DNA from: Elymus sibiricus
Taxonomy: Eukaryota; Streptophyta; Magnoliopsida; Poales; Poaceae
Length of the DNA stretch: 64,000 nucleotides
Direction: 5' to 3'
Assembly (NCBI GenBank): GCA_039707655.1
Contig: CM077665.1
Location: forward strand, 442,059,531-442,123,530
A program made the translations under genes and the position numbers. Positions 12,184-24,181 of this stretch are shown here, in pieces (the stretch's first letter is position 1; each line of letters opens with the position of its first letter). Below the pieces are notes generated by a model, which worked only from the letters and a program-made list of their open reading frames with translations, did not search any database and was not told the DNA's origin.

Positions 12184-13199
12184 TTGGTAGGCAACTCCTC
12201 CTCTGCCTCTTACTGAACGCGCTCGACAGAGGAGAAGGCTGCTGGCAGTAGCACAATGCCCCTCCAGAGTAGTATTTAGGGGCTATTTTGTTCAGTTCAT
12301 CTAACTATAGATATGGTTGAACTGTCCCACGTACTTTAAATTAGCTAGTATATATAGTTGAACTAGCTATTTCAGTACGTGTTTGGCAACAGATGAGGAA
12401 AAGTTTGTTCGATTCAGTTGTCGAGTTGAACTATTTTGTACAAAGACCAATGCTTAATCTATGAATGAAATATATGTTTGCTGAATTTCAGTTGCACAAG
12501 TGCACCGTAATAGAGATTTTGTTCCTACAAAATTTGACAAATGACAGTGTTTCCATTTTAACAAATGAAGATTTACCCACAATGCATTGTTGCTAAGGCC
12601 CCTTCATTTAATGATTTAGCAACTAAACTCTTGCATGCATTGGTGAGTTTCCTTCATTTAAGTGTTTTGCCAAGGTTCACGTGCTTGGCATTGTTTCTTC
12701 ATGTGGTCACCAAACTCTTATCTCTCCTCTTAATTACCTTCCCACATCAGATTTTTTAGCAGTTAGCACCAGTACAAGGTGTAGCATTGGGAAGGGCACA
12801 CGGGTCATCATTCACAACCGTTTGCGATGACGCACTGAAAAAATTCCTTCGCGCCAGATTTTCACTTGGCTTAGTAGGGAAGGAACCATTGCCCTTGGTC
12901 TGCATACGGGTATTCAGTCTGAAACGTCTTTGATGCGGAGGACACTGCTCGCACGCCACCCGTCTACTCGAACACTTGTCCGCACGCTACCTCCTTGCCA
13001 ACACAGAGAGCGACACGTGGCAGCACGTAAATGGTATGTAGAACGTCCATGAATTAGAAATAATACGCCCATTTGCGATGGTAATGTGACAGATTTTTGT
13101 TCCAAAATGCCTTTGTTGGCTATTAATAATGCTTACTCTTTCTCTTAAAGTGGACAAAAAACACCACAACATATTTGTGCTTTATATGACGAGGCCCTG
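12184..13199. other. AT-rich CACTA spacer
   Basis: No gene is seen. The first 400 bases are AT-rich and look like a 3' flank of the preceding ORF. Around 12,810 the text acaaccgtttgcgatg resembles the terminal motifs of the CACTA, and tttgcgatgg recurs near 13,072. Confidence 0.5.
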
Positions 13200-15350
13200 C
13201 CCAACATAGACCTTGTGACTGTAACTCATATTTGAATTATGTACAGTAAATGCACATAAAACTCAATTAGTGTATAAAAAGGCATACAAACCCTTAATAA
13301 TTTCATATTTTTGCAGCACACACTATTTCTTTATGTTGTTTCTAGAAAAATATCAAGGAGAGAAGAGACATCAGATGTTGTTTCACCCGCAGATGTGGCA
13401 TGCATATTTTCCCTATCGGAACCACGTAGCTTATTGTGTGAGAAGCTCCGGTTTGTAAGAGGCTTGTGACAAAATATGTCAAAGTTGGTATTATTTTTTA
13501 CCACGGCATATGTGTGCCTTGTCATGACACCATTCCTAGTTTCATCAATTTTTACGGAGTTTTAGATTTACGAAAATTTAAAAACCAAGTTTCTCGATGT
13601 TTGTGGTCGAGCAAACATGCTCAGATGTTTGAAATTCGTTCTCATTTCTTGCATGTGACCTAACACATGCATCCAGGGACACATATATGATTTTTCAACC
13701 CATTTTGCTGCCTCGGACCTTGTGATTGAAGATCAAATTTTACTTATGCACATTAAATAATGCATCGAAAACTCAATTAATGTATTTAGAAGCTAGATGA
13801 TCCCTTAATTTATTCATATTTTTGCACTTCGCACGTACATGTCTGTGTTGTTTCTATAAAAAAATCGAGAGAAGAGGCATCGGATGTCTTTTCGCCCGCA
13901 TATGTGACATGCATATATATTATGTTCCCTATCGAAACCACAAAGCTTCTTGTGAGGAGCTCCAATTTGTAAGGGGATTATGCAAGAACAAGTCCAATTT
14001 GGACAATTTTTCACCACGACATATGTGTGCCCTTGTCACGATACCATGCCAAGTTTCATGAATTTCTGACGAGTTTTGGATTCACGGGAATTTGAAAACC
14101 AAGTATCTCAATGTTTGCGGCCGAGCCAACAAACAATTAGATGTTAGAAATCCATTCCCATTTCTTGTGTGGGACCTAAACATGCATCCAGTGAAAGGCA
14201 TATGATTTTTTCAACCTATTTTTCATGTGTTGGACCTTGTGATTGTAGTTCAAATTTGAATTATGCACATTAAACAGCTAGAATACTCAATTAATGTATT
14301 AAATAGGTCTCACGAACCCTGGAAAAAATCCATAGTTTAGCAGGACTGTCATGTTGCTCTATATGGTGACTCTAGAAATAAATTCAAGGTGAGAAGAGAC
14401 AGCGGATGTTGTTTCGCACATAAAAGGTGAACTTTCCCTATCGGAACACACGACTTTCTTGTGACAATCGCTGGTTTGTAAGAGGCTTTGTGCCAAAACC
14501 TGTCGAAAATAGGGCAATTTTTTACCACAACACACACAATAGGGCAATTGATGACACCATGCCCAAATTTCATGAATTTCTGTCGAGGTTTGCATTTACA
14601 TGAATTTAAAAACTAAGTCTCCCACTGTTTGCGGTCGAGCTAGGACGATGATATGTTTGAAATTCATTCCCATTTCTTGCGTGGGACCTAAACATGCAGC
14701 CAGGGAAACATGTTTGATTTTTTGACCTATTTCCATGCGCTGGACCGTGTGATTGTAGTTCAAATTTGAATTATGCACATTACATGCCTAGAAAACGCAA
14801 TTAATGTACTAAAAAGGCCAAACGAACTTTGTAATATTCCATTGTTTAGCACGACACATTCATGTTGCTCTATGGAGACTCTAGAAATAAATTCAAGGCG
14901 AGAAGAGACATCGGATGTTGTTTCACACATAAAATGTGAACTTTCCCTATCGGAACCACATGACTTCTTGTGAGAAATCTTCGGTTTGTGCCAAAACTTG
15001 TCCCGAAGTGGGCATTTTTTTACCACGACACACATGAGCCATGACATGACACCATGCAAAGTTTTATGAATTTTTGATGATATTTGGATTTACTGGAATT
15101 TTAAAACACGGCTTCTCAAAGTCTATGATCGAGCCAAAATACCGAGAGGTTTGGAATTCGTTTAATTTCCATTTCTTGCATTGGACCAAAACATGTATCC
15201 AGTGACACATAGATGATTTTCAACCCATTCAAATGCACTCTAGTATGTGCTTAACTGCAGTTCAAATTTGAAGTATGCACATGCATTGTCTAAAAAACTC
15301 TTTAAATGTTTAAAAGGGCCTAAACAACCCTGAATAATTCCATATTTAAC
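13200..15350. repeat. Tandem array with about 510-bp units
   Basis: The same passage, tgtgattgtagttcaaattt followed by gaattatgcacatta, recurs near 13214, 13721, 14239, 14748 and 15246, giving spacings of about 507, 518, 509 and 498 bases. Other words recur in the same order in each unit: gagaagagacatcggatgtt, ccctatcggaaccac, ttttttaccacgacacac and catgcatccagggacaca. There are at least four degenerate head-to-tail units. None has a long ORF; the short frames here are shadows. This is an internal satellite-like array of the CACTA. Confidence 0.85.
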
Positions 15351-15642
15351 AAACACTCCTATAGTTGCACGGTCACTGCAGCTAAATGTTATTGTCATCC
15401 AAACACCTTCAATTGCCGATGTAACTTCATTTTTCGTTTCAAAGAAATATGAAAATCAAATACATCGCAAACAGTTCTTGATCATGAAACATGTGTGATG
15501 TAGTATAAAAATATCTTGGGCCAATTCTCATATATGGCTTAGGCCGGAAGCTTCAGTCCACCACCGGCGCGTCAACCGCACAGTCACACTTGTTCCCCCA
15601 GACCACTATACTGTTCAAGCGTTGCCGGTGAAAGATGGGGAC

Positions 15643-16245
15643 ATGGATCCGCGTCGTGAGGGCAACTTCAGCGACCCACTCCAGCCCGAGCGCGGCTGCA
15701 TCAGCCATGAACGCGCTCACAACATCCTTCAGCGCGGCCGCAATCTTCGACAGGGCGGCTGCAGCCATCGAAAGGGTAGCTGGTGCATCTGAGATGGCGG
15801 CAGCAACATCCGTGACCGCGATAGCAAATGGCGAGAACGGCACAGCAGTTGTCTGTTCCTCGACGGTCACCGTAGCCCTGATGGCGCCTATGCCGAGGCC
15901 GCCCACGCCCAGCTCGTGTCGGTCCCCACATAAATAGCAGCGGCCTTCACCGACAACGGTCGGCAACCTACGTCCGAAGAGTTGGCAATCGCCGAGAGCG
16001 CTCGGGCAGCCGTCCATTCGTCGGCAGCCTCCCTTGCCGACATGGAGGCCGTCAATGCCCGGACCGCGGCCGCCCACACCAGACTCGTGGTGGCCTTTTC
16101 CAAAGAGATGGCGGACGTGGACCGCAAGATGCTTGCAGAGTATGTGGTGATGGATGCCATGGAGCCCCTTCCCCTGGAGGTCGTCGAGCGCGAGCTGGTC
16201 ATGGAGGATGCGGCGGAGATCGGCGAGCGTCAGGCAGAACATTAG
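15643..16245 (+). pseudogene. Decayed Ala-rich ORF in CACTA
   Basis: One + frame from ATG 15643 to the stop at 16245 (201 codons) has only two internal stops, TGA at 15790 and TAA at 15931. The text reads like real protein: SPDGAYAEAAHAQLVSV, then SARAAVHSSAASLADMEAV, and an acidic end LEVVERELVMEDAAEIGE. No domain is recognised. A longer open frame on the opposite strand (15553-16242) is less convincing: it is rich in His, Cys and Gly and overlaps the same GC-rich DNA. The choice of strand rests on this composition. Confidence 0.45.
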
Positions 16246-16997
16246 TCTTTGTTTAGAGCGCTGGACTTTTGTTAGAGTAATGTTTAGGTCAACCAGCTCT
16301 GTTTAATTGCTTGATTAAGTAAGTGCGGGCTGTGGTGTAGGCTCTTTTGTGTACCCAAATTAGCAATTGATGTTAAATTATGCGATGACGTGGATGACCA
16401 CTGTAACCAGGGAAATTCGGACCAAAAGTTTGCCGCCATATCCCCATTCCATCTTCCAATTGAAAATGAAATTGAAGTCCATCACACACAATTTTTTGGC
16501 ACGAACCGTGTGATATGTAGTACCCAATCTTACGTCGGAAGCTTGGAGACAAACATTTGCACGTCCAAGTTCATCACACGCGGGGTATAGCACAGGCTTC
16601 GTTGGTGATGTGTTGATATCGAGAACTATTCTGAAAAATTTGCACGTTGAAGTTCATCACACATGGGGTATAACACAGCCATCGTTTGTGATGTTTTGAT
16701 ATCGCACATGGTTCTAAATAAGGAAGTGTGTCCGATTGTGCTTTCCGCGCCAGTTTTCCACTGCACCGAATGAAATTTTTGGGCTGCCGCGGAAATATCT
16801 ATCTCCCTCGCCCCCGAGTACCAATCAAATGTCACATTTCCCCCCTTTTCCTCTACCTTTCCTAGTTCAAACCTTCACTGCTTGCTTGCAGCGCCACCTC
16901 CTCGCCGGCGACGCTCCTTCCTGCTGCTCGGCCTCGGCCATCTAGTCAGGTAATCGACATCCCCAATACCCCCTCACCCCCTCCACCTCCATCCCAC
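16246..16997. other. CACTA spacer with terminal-type motifs
   Basis: Two similar passages, gttcatcacacgcggggtat at about 16569 and gttcatcacacatggggtat at about 16652, repeat CACTA-like cacac motifs. The last 200 bases are pyrimidine-rich and resemble a leader for the ORF at 16998. No gene is seen. Confidence 0.45.
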
Positions 16998-17540
16998 ATG
17001 GCCCAACCGCCGGCGCGACACTTTCCACCCAAATCACCACCCCACCCTCCAAATAATCGTCGCCGAAAGCCATGGTACATGCAGTATAGCCAGGATCTCA
17101 AAGAGCATTTGGCAGCGGAGAAGCAAATCACGGCTGCACGCGCAGATGAGGCAGCGATGGATTTCATGTGTGTCGACCCCCAGATCTTGGAGGAGCACCT
17201 CGCCGTCGAGGCCACTGTCGACGCCTCGCGCGCTGACACAGCCACGCAGTTGGCTGCTATAAACGACAGCTTGTGGTCTTTCCTCGAGGGCACTGCCGAT
17301 GCGTTCGACGAAGACTTCGATGTGTTTTCTTAGCGTGCCCGTGCTTACCTCAACTTCAGAGCCGACAAGTTGGTGCCAGGGCAGGATCAGGCCACTCACC
17401 ACTACGAGGGGTGCACCCACGGTTTGGAGGCCTGGCCCTCTTCCAAGTTGAAGGAGCCCATCATCATCGATATCTCCAACGATGAGGAATATATTGTTTT
17501 TCTTAGCTTTATCACTAAGGACCTATATATGTTCACCTAG
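16998..17540 (+). pseudogene. Decayed hypothetical ORF with acidic tail in CACTA
   Basis: The frame opens at ATG 16998 with a Pro-rich basic start (MAQPPARHFPPKSPPHPPNN), then a helical Ala/Glu-rich part (LAAEKQITAARADEAAMDF). It meets TAG at 17331-17333, yet reads on sensibly as RARAYLNFRADKLVPGQ and IIIDISNDEE to a stop at 17538-17540. So it is probably a longer gene with one nonsense change, perhaps CAG to TAG. The phrase ARAYLNF resembles LARYINF in the 11590 ORF, so the two may be distant relatives. Function unknown. Confidence 0.45.
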
Positions 17541-18016
17541 CTACGCCGGTTAAGCATGTTTTGTTTACCTGTTGCGTGTGCCGCTACTGCCTTTCATTTA
17601 GAAATTCTAGTGAAATGTCCAATATAATGCTACTCCAACCTGACCTTTTAGTATGTTCTATTGTGCAATGTGGTGCTTAGTTAACTGTTTCGTTCATTTG
17701 TTGTGGTGATCATTTAACTATTTAGTTCAATTCTACAATTTGTTGTTCGATTGTTGTTGGTACAATTTTGTATTGTTATGCATGTGATGAATAAATCGAA
17801 TTTAGATGTACTAAATACATGTGAAACATATAGAATTGCTATATTTCCTAGTTCTTAGAATGCTTGGTTTAGATAACTGGCTTTTCCATGTGGCTCAAAT
17901 TAATCTGTTGGATCCGCAATGTGTGTATTTTCTATTAACATATTTCACAGATAGTATGCCAAATATCACTTATAACCTGATCAATATTTGTCTTAAATAT
18001 GTTGCAGGGGGAAACA
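17541..18016. other. AT-rich CACTA spacer
   Basis: AT-rich sequence without a recognisable gene. It probably acts as an intron or intergenic spacer between the 16998 and 18017 coding remnants. Confidence 0.4.
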
Positions 18017-18662
18017 ATGGGGGACACTGAAGTTTACCATCAAGGTTTGCACATCCATGGTCGTTTGGCTAATAGCACATTATTGTGCAATTGCAGGAAC
18101 CATTGTTATATTAATGTTTTTAATAATTTGTTCTTGCACATGTAGGTCCTGCTGTAAGAGGTTTAGACCCACTCTTCGACCTTTTTGCATGTGGGGAAAT
18201 GAGGTGTCCTTGAATATAAGTCAAATCAAGAAACTCGAAAAGATTGTTAAGATAAAGAAATTAGCTACGGAAAACAACAAGATGTTTGTTTGCACAATGA
18301 AAAAATACACCAGTCAACTAAAGGATGGTACCATCTCTTTCACCTTGTCCTTTTACCTTTGCGCCATTTCAAATTTTAGAAAAGATATTTATGCGTATGT
18401 TTGTTTTCAGACCTTCTCAACGCAGTTCATCGATGATTACGTCTCAAACCACCTGTATGATCAAGAGGCGAGGCATGTATTCATACAGCACCCACAGTAT
18501 AATCTTGAAGTCTTCCTAAAGAGGACGAAGGATGGGCGCGCAATCATCCATAGGCACTGGCCTAAAGTTGCGAGGACCTTCAACATCATTGAAGGCTCAA
18601 TATTCGCCTTCTGCTTTAACAGTTTTCTAGATGAGACTCATCTGTCTATTTACCGTCTATGA
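18017..18662 (+). pseudogene. B3-domain (REM-like) pseudogene in CACTA
   Basis: Possible exons are 18017-18044 (MGDTEVYHQ, donor at 18045), 18146-18327, and 18411-18662 after an 83-base GT-AG intron. The last part reads FSTQFIDDYVSNHL, then RHVFIQHPQYNLEVFLKRT, GRAIIHRHWPKVARTF and SIFAFCFNSFLDETHLSIYRL. This is the order of a plant B3 DNA-binding domain: an F-x-x-F-I start, a beta-strand with basic residues, the W..F step and a final strand. The frame breaks near 18210 (stop TGA) and the 83-base intron does not keep the frame, so shifts have accumulated. B3 proteins bind DNA as plant transcription factors; this copy is probably dead. Confidence 0.55.
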
Positions 18663-19012
18663 TGATACTTAATTTCCAAAGGTTTTAGATGTTGCATTTG
18701 AAACTTTGTCCTATTGTGCAATTAGGTAGCTAGGCAGTATATGCCTATATGATGTTGTACCCTAACGTAATTCAATTATGAAATCCTGGTTGCCGTACTA
18801 CGAATAAGAAATATATTCTGTGCTTGATATGAAATGTTAATTTGATTACTAAATGGATTATAAATAATAGAGCAATTAGGATGATTATTTGGGGTTCCTA
18901 TTGCAGACGATTTCTAAGACCACACCATGGGCGATGACCTCAACAAACCCACACAGTTTCTAGAAAGTTGGCATGTTGGATCGGTGAGCAATCACACACG
19001 AATTCTGGTCGA

Positions 19013-20572
19013 TGACGTGGCTTGAGACTGCGTCGGTATTTCCCCCAAAGAGGAAGGGATGATGCATCACAGCGACGGTAAGTATTTCCCTCAGTTATGA
19101 AACCAAGGTATCGAACCATTAGGTGGATCACCACCACCTAATAAACAGCACTTGCACACAAAGAACAAATACTTACAACCTGACGCGAAAGAGAGGTTGT
19201 CAATCTTTCTATGGTAAAAAGATAAATTGGAGAGATAGATCTCTCAAGAACACAAAATAAAAAGGGCAAATAAAAAGTGCAGCAAGGTATTTTTGGGTTT
19301 ATGGAATAATAGATCTGAAAACAAAAGAGGCAAAAAGATAGATCGGAAAGCAATATGTTGGAAAAGTAGACCCGGGGGCCGTAGGTTTCACTAGTGGCTT
19401 CTCTCATGAGTATAGCACACAGCGGCTGAACAAATTACTGTTGGGCAATTGATAGAAGATCAAATAATCATGACGATATCCAAGGCGATGATCATTATAT
19501 AGGCATCACGTCCAAGATAAGTAGACCGACTCCTGCCTGCATCTACTACTATTACTCCACACATCGACCGCTACCCAGCATGCATCTAGTGTATTAAGTT
19601 CATGGAAAAACGGAGTGATGCAATAAGAACGGTGACATGATGTAGACAAGATCTATTCATGTAGGAATAGACCCAATCTTGTTATCCTTAATAGCAACGA
19701 TACATGCGTGCCTCGCTGCCCCTTATGTCACTGGGAGAGGACACCGCAAGATCGAACCCATCACAAAGCACCTCTTCCCATGGCAAGAAAAATCGATCTA
19801 GTTGGCCTAACTAAACCAAAGATTCGAAGAAGAAATACAAGGCTATAAGTAATCATGCATATAAGAGATCTAAGAAGACTCAAATAATATTCATGGATAG
19901 AAACTGATCATGAACTCAAAATTCATCGGATCCCAACAAACACACCGCAAAAGTTTACATCAAATAGATCTCCAAGAGACCATTGTATTGAGAATCAAAA
20001 GAGAGAGAGGAAGCCATCTAGCTACAGCCTATGGACCCGTAGGTCTATGGTGGACTACCCACGCATCATTGGAGAGGCACCAATGAGGATGATGAACCCC
20101 TCCGTGATGGTGTTAGATTGGATCTCGAGCTTCTGGAACTTGCGGCTGCTGGATGTGTTTTTCGTCGACTCCTCTAGGGTTTCTGGAATATTTGGGAATT
20201 TATAGGCGTCAGAGGCGGTGGAGAGGGGCCCCGAGGAGGGCACAACCCATCAGGGCGCGCCTGGGGCCTCTGGCACACCCTGGTGGGTTGTGGTCTCCTC
20301 GACCCTCACCTCTGGCACTTCTTTGGCCCACTCGATGTCTTCTAGCCCAAAAAAATCTCCAAAAAGTTTCGTCGCGATTGGACTCCGTTTGGTATTGCTA
20401 TTTTGCGAAGGAAAAAACAAGCAAAAACAGCAACTCGCACTTTGGCACTATGTCAATAGGTTAGTCCCAAAAAATGATATAAACTTGCTAAAAGTGATCG
20501 TAAAACATCCAAGAGTGATAATATAACAGCACGGAACAAGCAAAAAATTATAGATACGTTGGAGACATATCA
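19013..20572 (-). repeat. 3' LTR of S3
   Basis: In element sense it begins TGATATGTCTCCAACG and ends with tctcaagccacgtca. It is 1,560 bp, against 1,573 bp for its partner. Part of the length difference is a 16-base segment near 24,390 (about attaggtagtgataga) that is absent here. Confidence 0.9.
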
Positions 20573-20586
20573 GCATCCCCAAGCTT
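20573..20586 (-). other. Polypurine-type tract of S3
   Basis: GCATCCCCAAGCTT on the + strand touches the end of the 3' LTR. It is identical to the tracts of S1 and S2. Confidence 0.7.
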
Positions 20587-23215
20587 AATTCCTACTCGTC
20601 CTCGAGTAGGTAAATGATAAAAACAGAATTTTTGATGTGGAATGCTACCTAACATGTTCATCGCATAATCTTTTTTTTGTAGCATGGACATTTGGACTTT
20701 TAGACGGTTCAAAGCAATAGTCTAGTTTTAACATAATGACTTCAATTCTCAAGCATGCCACCAAGCAACCATGTCTTTCAAAATATCAACACTAAAGAAA
20801 GTTATCCCTAGCCATCATGCTCAACAATTGGTCCATTCATGAAACACACTCAAATATTAGCTACACCCAATGCTCAAGTACGATCATAATGCCCCCTAGT
20901 TGGTGCTTTATAAGAGAAGATGGAGATTCAAAATAAAAATTGCATAAAGTAAATAGATAGGCCCTTCGCAGACGGAAGTAGTGATTTGTAGAGGTGCCAA
21001 AGCTCAAAGTTTAAATTGAGAGAGAAAAATATTTTGAGTGGCATGCCTTTCCTGTCAACGAAAATGACAAAGTACTTCGCAATACTTTCCATGCTAGATA
21101 TATCATAAGCGGTTCCCAAACAGAAAATAAAGTATATTCCTTTTCCACCATTCTTTCACATTCCATGGCTGGCCGTATCCACGGTTGCCTTCCATACCAA
21201 CACTTTCCAAGGAATTTATTATTTGACAACATAAAGTAAAAAAAAATTCATTTCGGGACTGGGCATCCCTATTACCGCCGTACTCTCGTGCAATGACAAG
21301 TGAATAAACACTCATCTTGAGAATAACACATCTAGCATGGAAAAATATTGGACACCCCCTAGCGTTTCATGAATGGTACGAGCACACAAAAGGGAAATTT
21401 ATTTTGAAAATTACAGATGGCACATACAAATTTGCTTAGAACGGCATGGAAATACCGCATATAGGTAGGTATGGTGGACTCATAAGGCAACACTTGGTTC
21501 AAGGATTTTGGATGCACAAGTAGTATTTCTACTTAGTACAAGTGGAGGCTAGCAAATAGATTGAGAAGCAACCAACCAAGAAACGAAAATTCACATAAGC
21601 AAGCATTGAGCATAACTAAAACCGAATAATGCACCATAAGTAGGATGTAATTTCATTGCATAACTATTGACTTTCGTGCTTGCATAGGGAATCACAAACC
21701 TTAACACCAATATTCCTACTAAAGCATAATTACTCACTAACATGACTCACATATTACTATCATCATGTCTCAAAACTATTACAAGGAATCAAGTTTAATT
21801 TGTCCAATGATCTTCATGAAAGTTTTTATTATATCCTCCTTGGATATCTATCACTTTGGGACAAGTTTCATATATTGACATTGCTTTTGACAAGCTCACA
21901 TAAATTTAAGTGAAGCACATCAGAATAGAGATTTCATCTCTCGAAATAGTATAAGTGAAGCATGAGAGGATTTCTTCAAAATTTACTAACTCTCAAACTA
22001 ATCTAAGTGAAGATGAGAGTGTTTCTTCAAAAGTTTCCAAGCACACCGTGCTCAAAAAGATATAAGTGAAGCACTAGAGCAATTCCATAGCTCAAAAAGT
22101 TTAAGTGAAGCATAAAGAGCAATTCTAACAAATCTTAGCATAATTTTGGCTCTCTCAAATAGGTGTGTCCAGCAAGGTTACTAGTGACAAACTGAAATGC
22201 AAAGCAGGCAAAGACTCAAATGATACAAGACACTCCAAGCAAAACTCATGATATGTGACGAATAAAAATATAGCTCCAAGTAAAATACCGATGGTCGTTA
22301 GAAGAAAGAGGGGATGCCACTCGGGGCATCCCCAAGCTTAGTTGCTTGTTTCTCTTTGGATATATCTTGGGGGTGATGTAGCATCCCCAAGCTTAGGCTC
22401 TTTTCACTCCTTATTCCTTCATCCATCGTGATCTCACCCAAAACTTGAAAACTTCAATCACACAAAACTCAACAAAATCTTCGTGAGATCCGTTAGTATA
22501 ATAAAGCAAATCACCACTTTAAGTATGGTTGCAAACCCATTCAAATTTTGTTATTGCATTATAACTACTGTATTTTAACTTTACCATGGCCCATACCCTT
22601 CAATACAACCCATAGATTCATCAAAACAAGCACACAATGCAACGAAAACAGAATCTGTCTTAAACAGAATAGTCTGTAGTAATCTATACTATAACCATAC
22701 TGCTATAAGTCTAAAGATTCAAAATTAGGACAATGTAAAGAATTTGTATAGCAATACTCTGTTAAAATTTCAGCTCAATATCATGCTCCAGTAAAAAAAT
22801 GAAAATTCGCACACTGGAGGCAAATTTTCTGTTTCAGATTCAGCATTGTTTCTACTCATCTTATGAGTCATCCTAAAGGCTTTACTTGGCACAAACACTA
22901 AATAAAACATAAAAAACACAATCATAACAGAGGCATAATTGTGTCAACACTCAAAAATAGAAAGAAGAAGATGAAAATAAATTTATTCATTGGGTTGCCT
23001 CCCAACAAGTGCTATCGTTTTACGCCCCTAGCTAGGCATGATGATTTCAATGATGCTCGCATAAAAAGTAGTAATTGAAATATGCAAAAGAGCATCATGA
23101 ATCGCATGACAAACACATTTAAGTCTAACCCACTTCCTACGCATAGGGATTTTTTGAGCAAACAATTTATGGGAACAAGAATCAACTAGCATAGGAAGAC
23201 AAAACAAGCATAACT
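20587..23215 (-). other. Non-coding internal region of S3
   Basis: No reverse transcriptase, integrase or RNase H is seen. The region holds five variants of taagtgaag (near 21904, 21949, 22000, 22057 and 22094) and two further AAGCTTGGGGATGC copies in reverse (22326-22339 and 22381-22394). The passage gttgcctcccaacaagtgct near 22985 matches the end of the gag-protease part in related elements. Confidence 0.75.
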
Positions 23216-24110
23216 TCAAAACTTTGAACACATAGAGAGGAAACTTGATATTATTGCAATTCCTACAAGCATATGTTCCTCCCTCATAATAAATTTCAGT
23301 AGCATCATGAAGGAATTCAACAATATAACTATCACATAAATCATTCTTTTCATGATGCACAAGCATAGAATTTCATTACTCTCCACATAAGCAAATTCCT
23401 TATCATCCATGGTAGTGGGAGCAAACTCAACAAAATAACTATCATGAGATACTTGATTGACATAACCACATTGCAAATTAAAACCATGATGATAAGTTTC
23501 ATGGTTATCATTACTCATTATAGCATACGTGTCATCACCATCATCATAAATAGGAGGCATGCAATCATCATAATAAATTTGCTCATCAAGACTTGGGCGG
23601 CTAGAAATATCATTTTCATCAAACATAGCACCCCCAAGCTTGTGGCTTTGCATATCATTAGCATCATGGATATTCAGAGAATTCATACTAGCAACATTGC
23701 AATCATGCTAATCATTCAAGGAACTATCATGAATCACCTTATAAATTTCTTCTTTCAACACTTCATCAAAATTTTCAGATTCATGATTTTCAAACAAAAC
23801 TTCATAGAGATAATCAAGTGCACTCAACTAACTAGCAATTGGTTCATCATAATTTGGCCTTTTGAAAAGATTAGCAAGTGGATGAGGATTCATATCAATA
23901 GATTTTTAGCAAGCGAAGATGCAAGCAAATAGAAGGCACATGGCAACACAAGCAAAGATAGCAAACAAGCAAAAAGGCAAACGGAAAAAGAGGGCGAATA
24001 AAAAGGCAAATTTGTGAAGTGGGGGAGAGGAAAACGAGAGGCAAATGGCAAATAATGTAATTGCAAGGAGATGAGATTTTTGATTAGGAACCTGGTAGAT
24101 GATGATGGTG
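23216..24110 (-). pseudogene. gag-like remnant of S3
   Basis: On the - strand a frame of 156 codons (23686 to 23216) is rich in Asp, Asn, Tyr and His (IYYDDCMPPIYDDGDDTY). Further coding-like text lies upstream towards the primer site. It has the composition of the poorly conserved gag of Sabrina-type elements but no zinc knuckle that I can see. Several breaks separate the pieces. The assignment rests mostly on its position after the primer site. Confidence 0.45.
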
Positions 24111-24153
24111 TCTCCTCGGCGCCACATATTGGCACGTAGAAGAGACCGCTTCC

Positions 24154-24171
24154 TCCCCGGCAACGGCGCCA
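24154..24171 (-). other. tRNA-Asp primer binding site of S3
   Basis: TCCCCGGCAACGGCGCCA on the + strand equals the 3' end of plant tRNA-Asp, so the element strand pairs with it. It lies ten bases from the 5' LTR (24182). This is the minus-strand primer site. Confidence 0.85.
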
Positions 24172-24181
24172 GAAATTCCTT

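Noticed and set aside
13200..15350. CRISPR-like array
   Set aside because: Units are about 510 bases, degenerate throughout, without the short repeat and unique spacer pattern; the genome is a plant's.
15553..16242. 229-codon - strand ORF
   Set aside because: It overlaps a + strand frame with more protein-like text. Its His/Gly/Cys-rich composition is the expected reverse reading of GC-rich DNA.
24154..24171. tRNA-Asp 3' end sequence as a tRNA gene
   Set aside because: Only 18 bases match and it sits beside an LTR, so it is a primer site.
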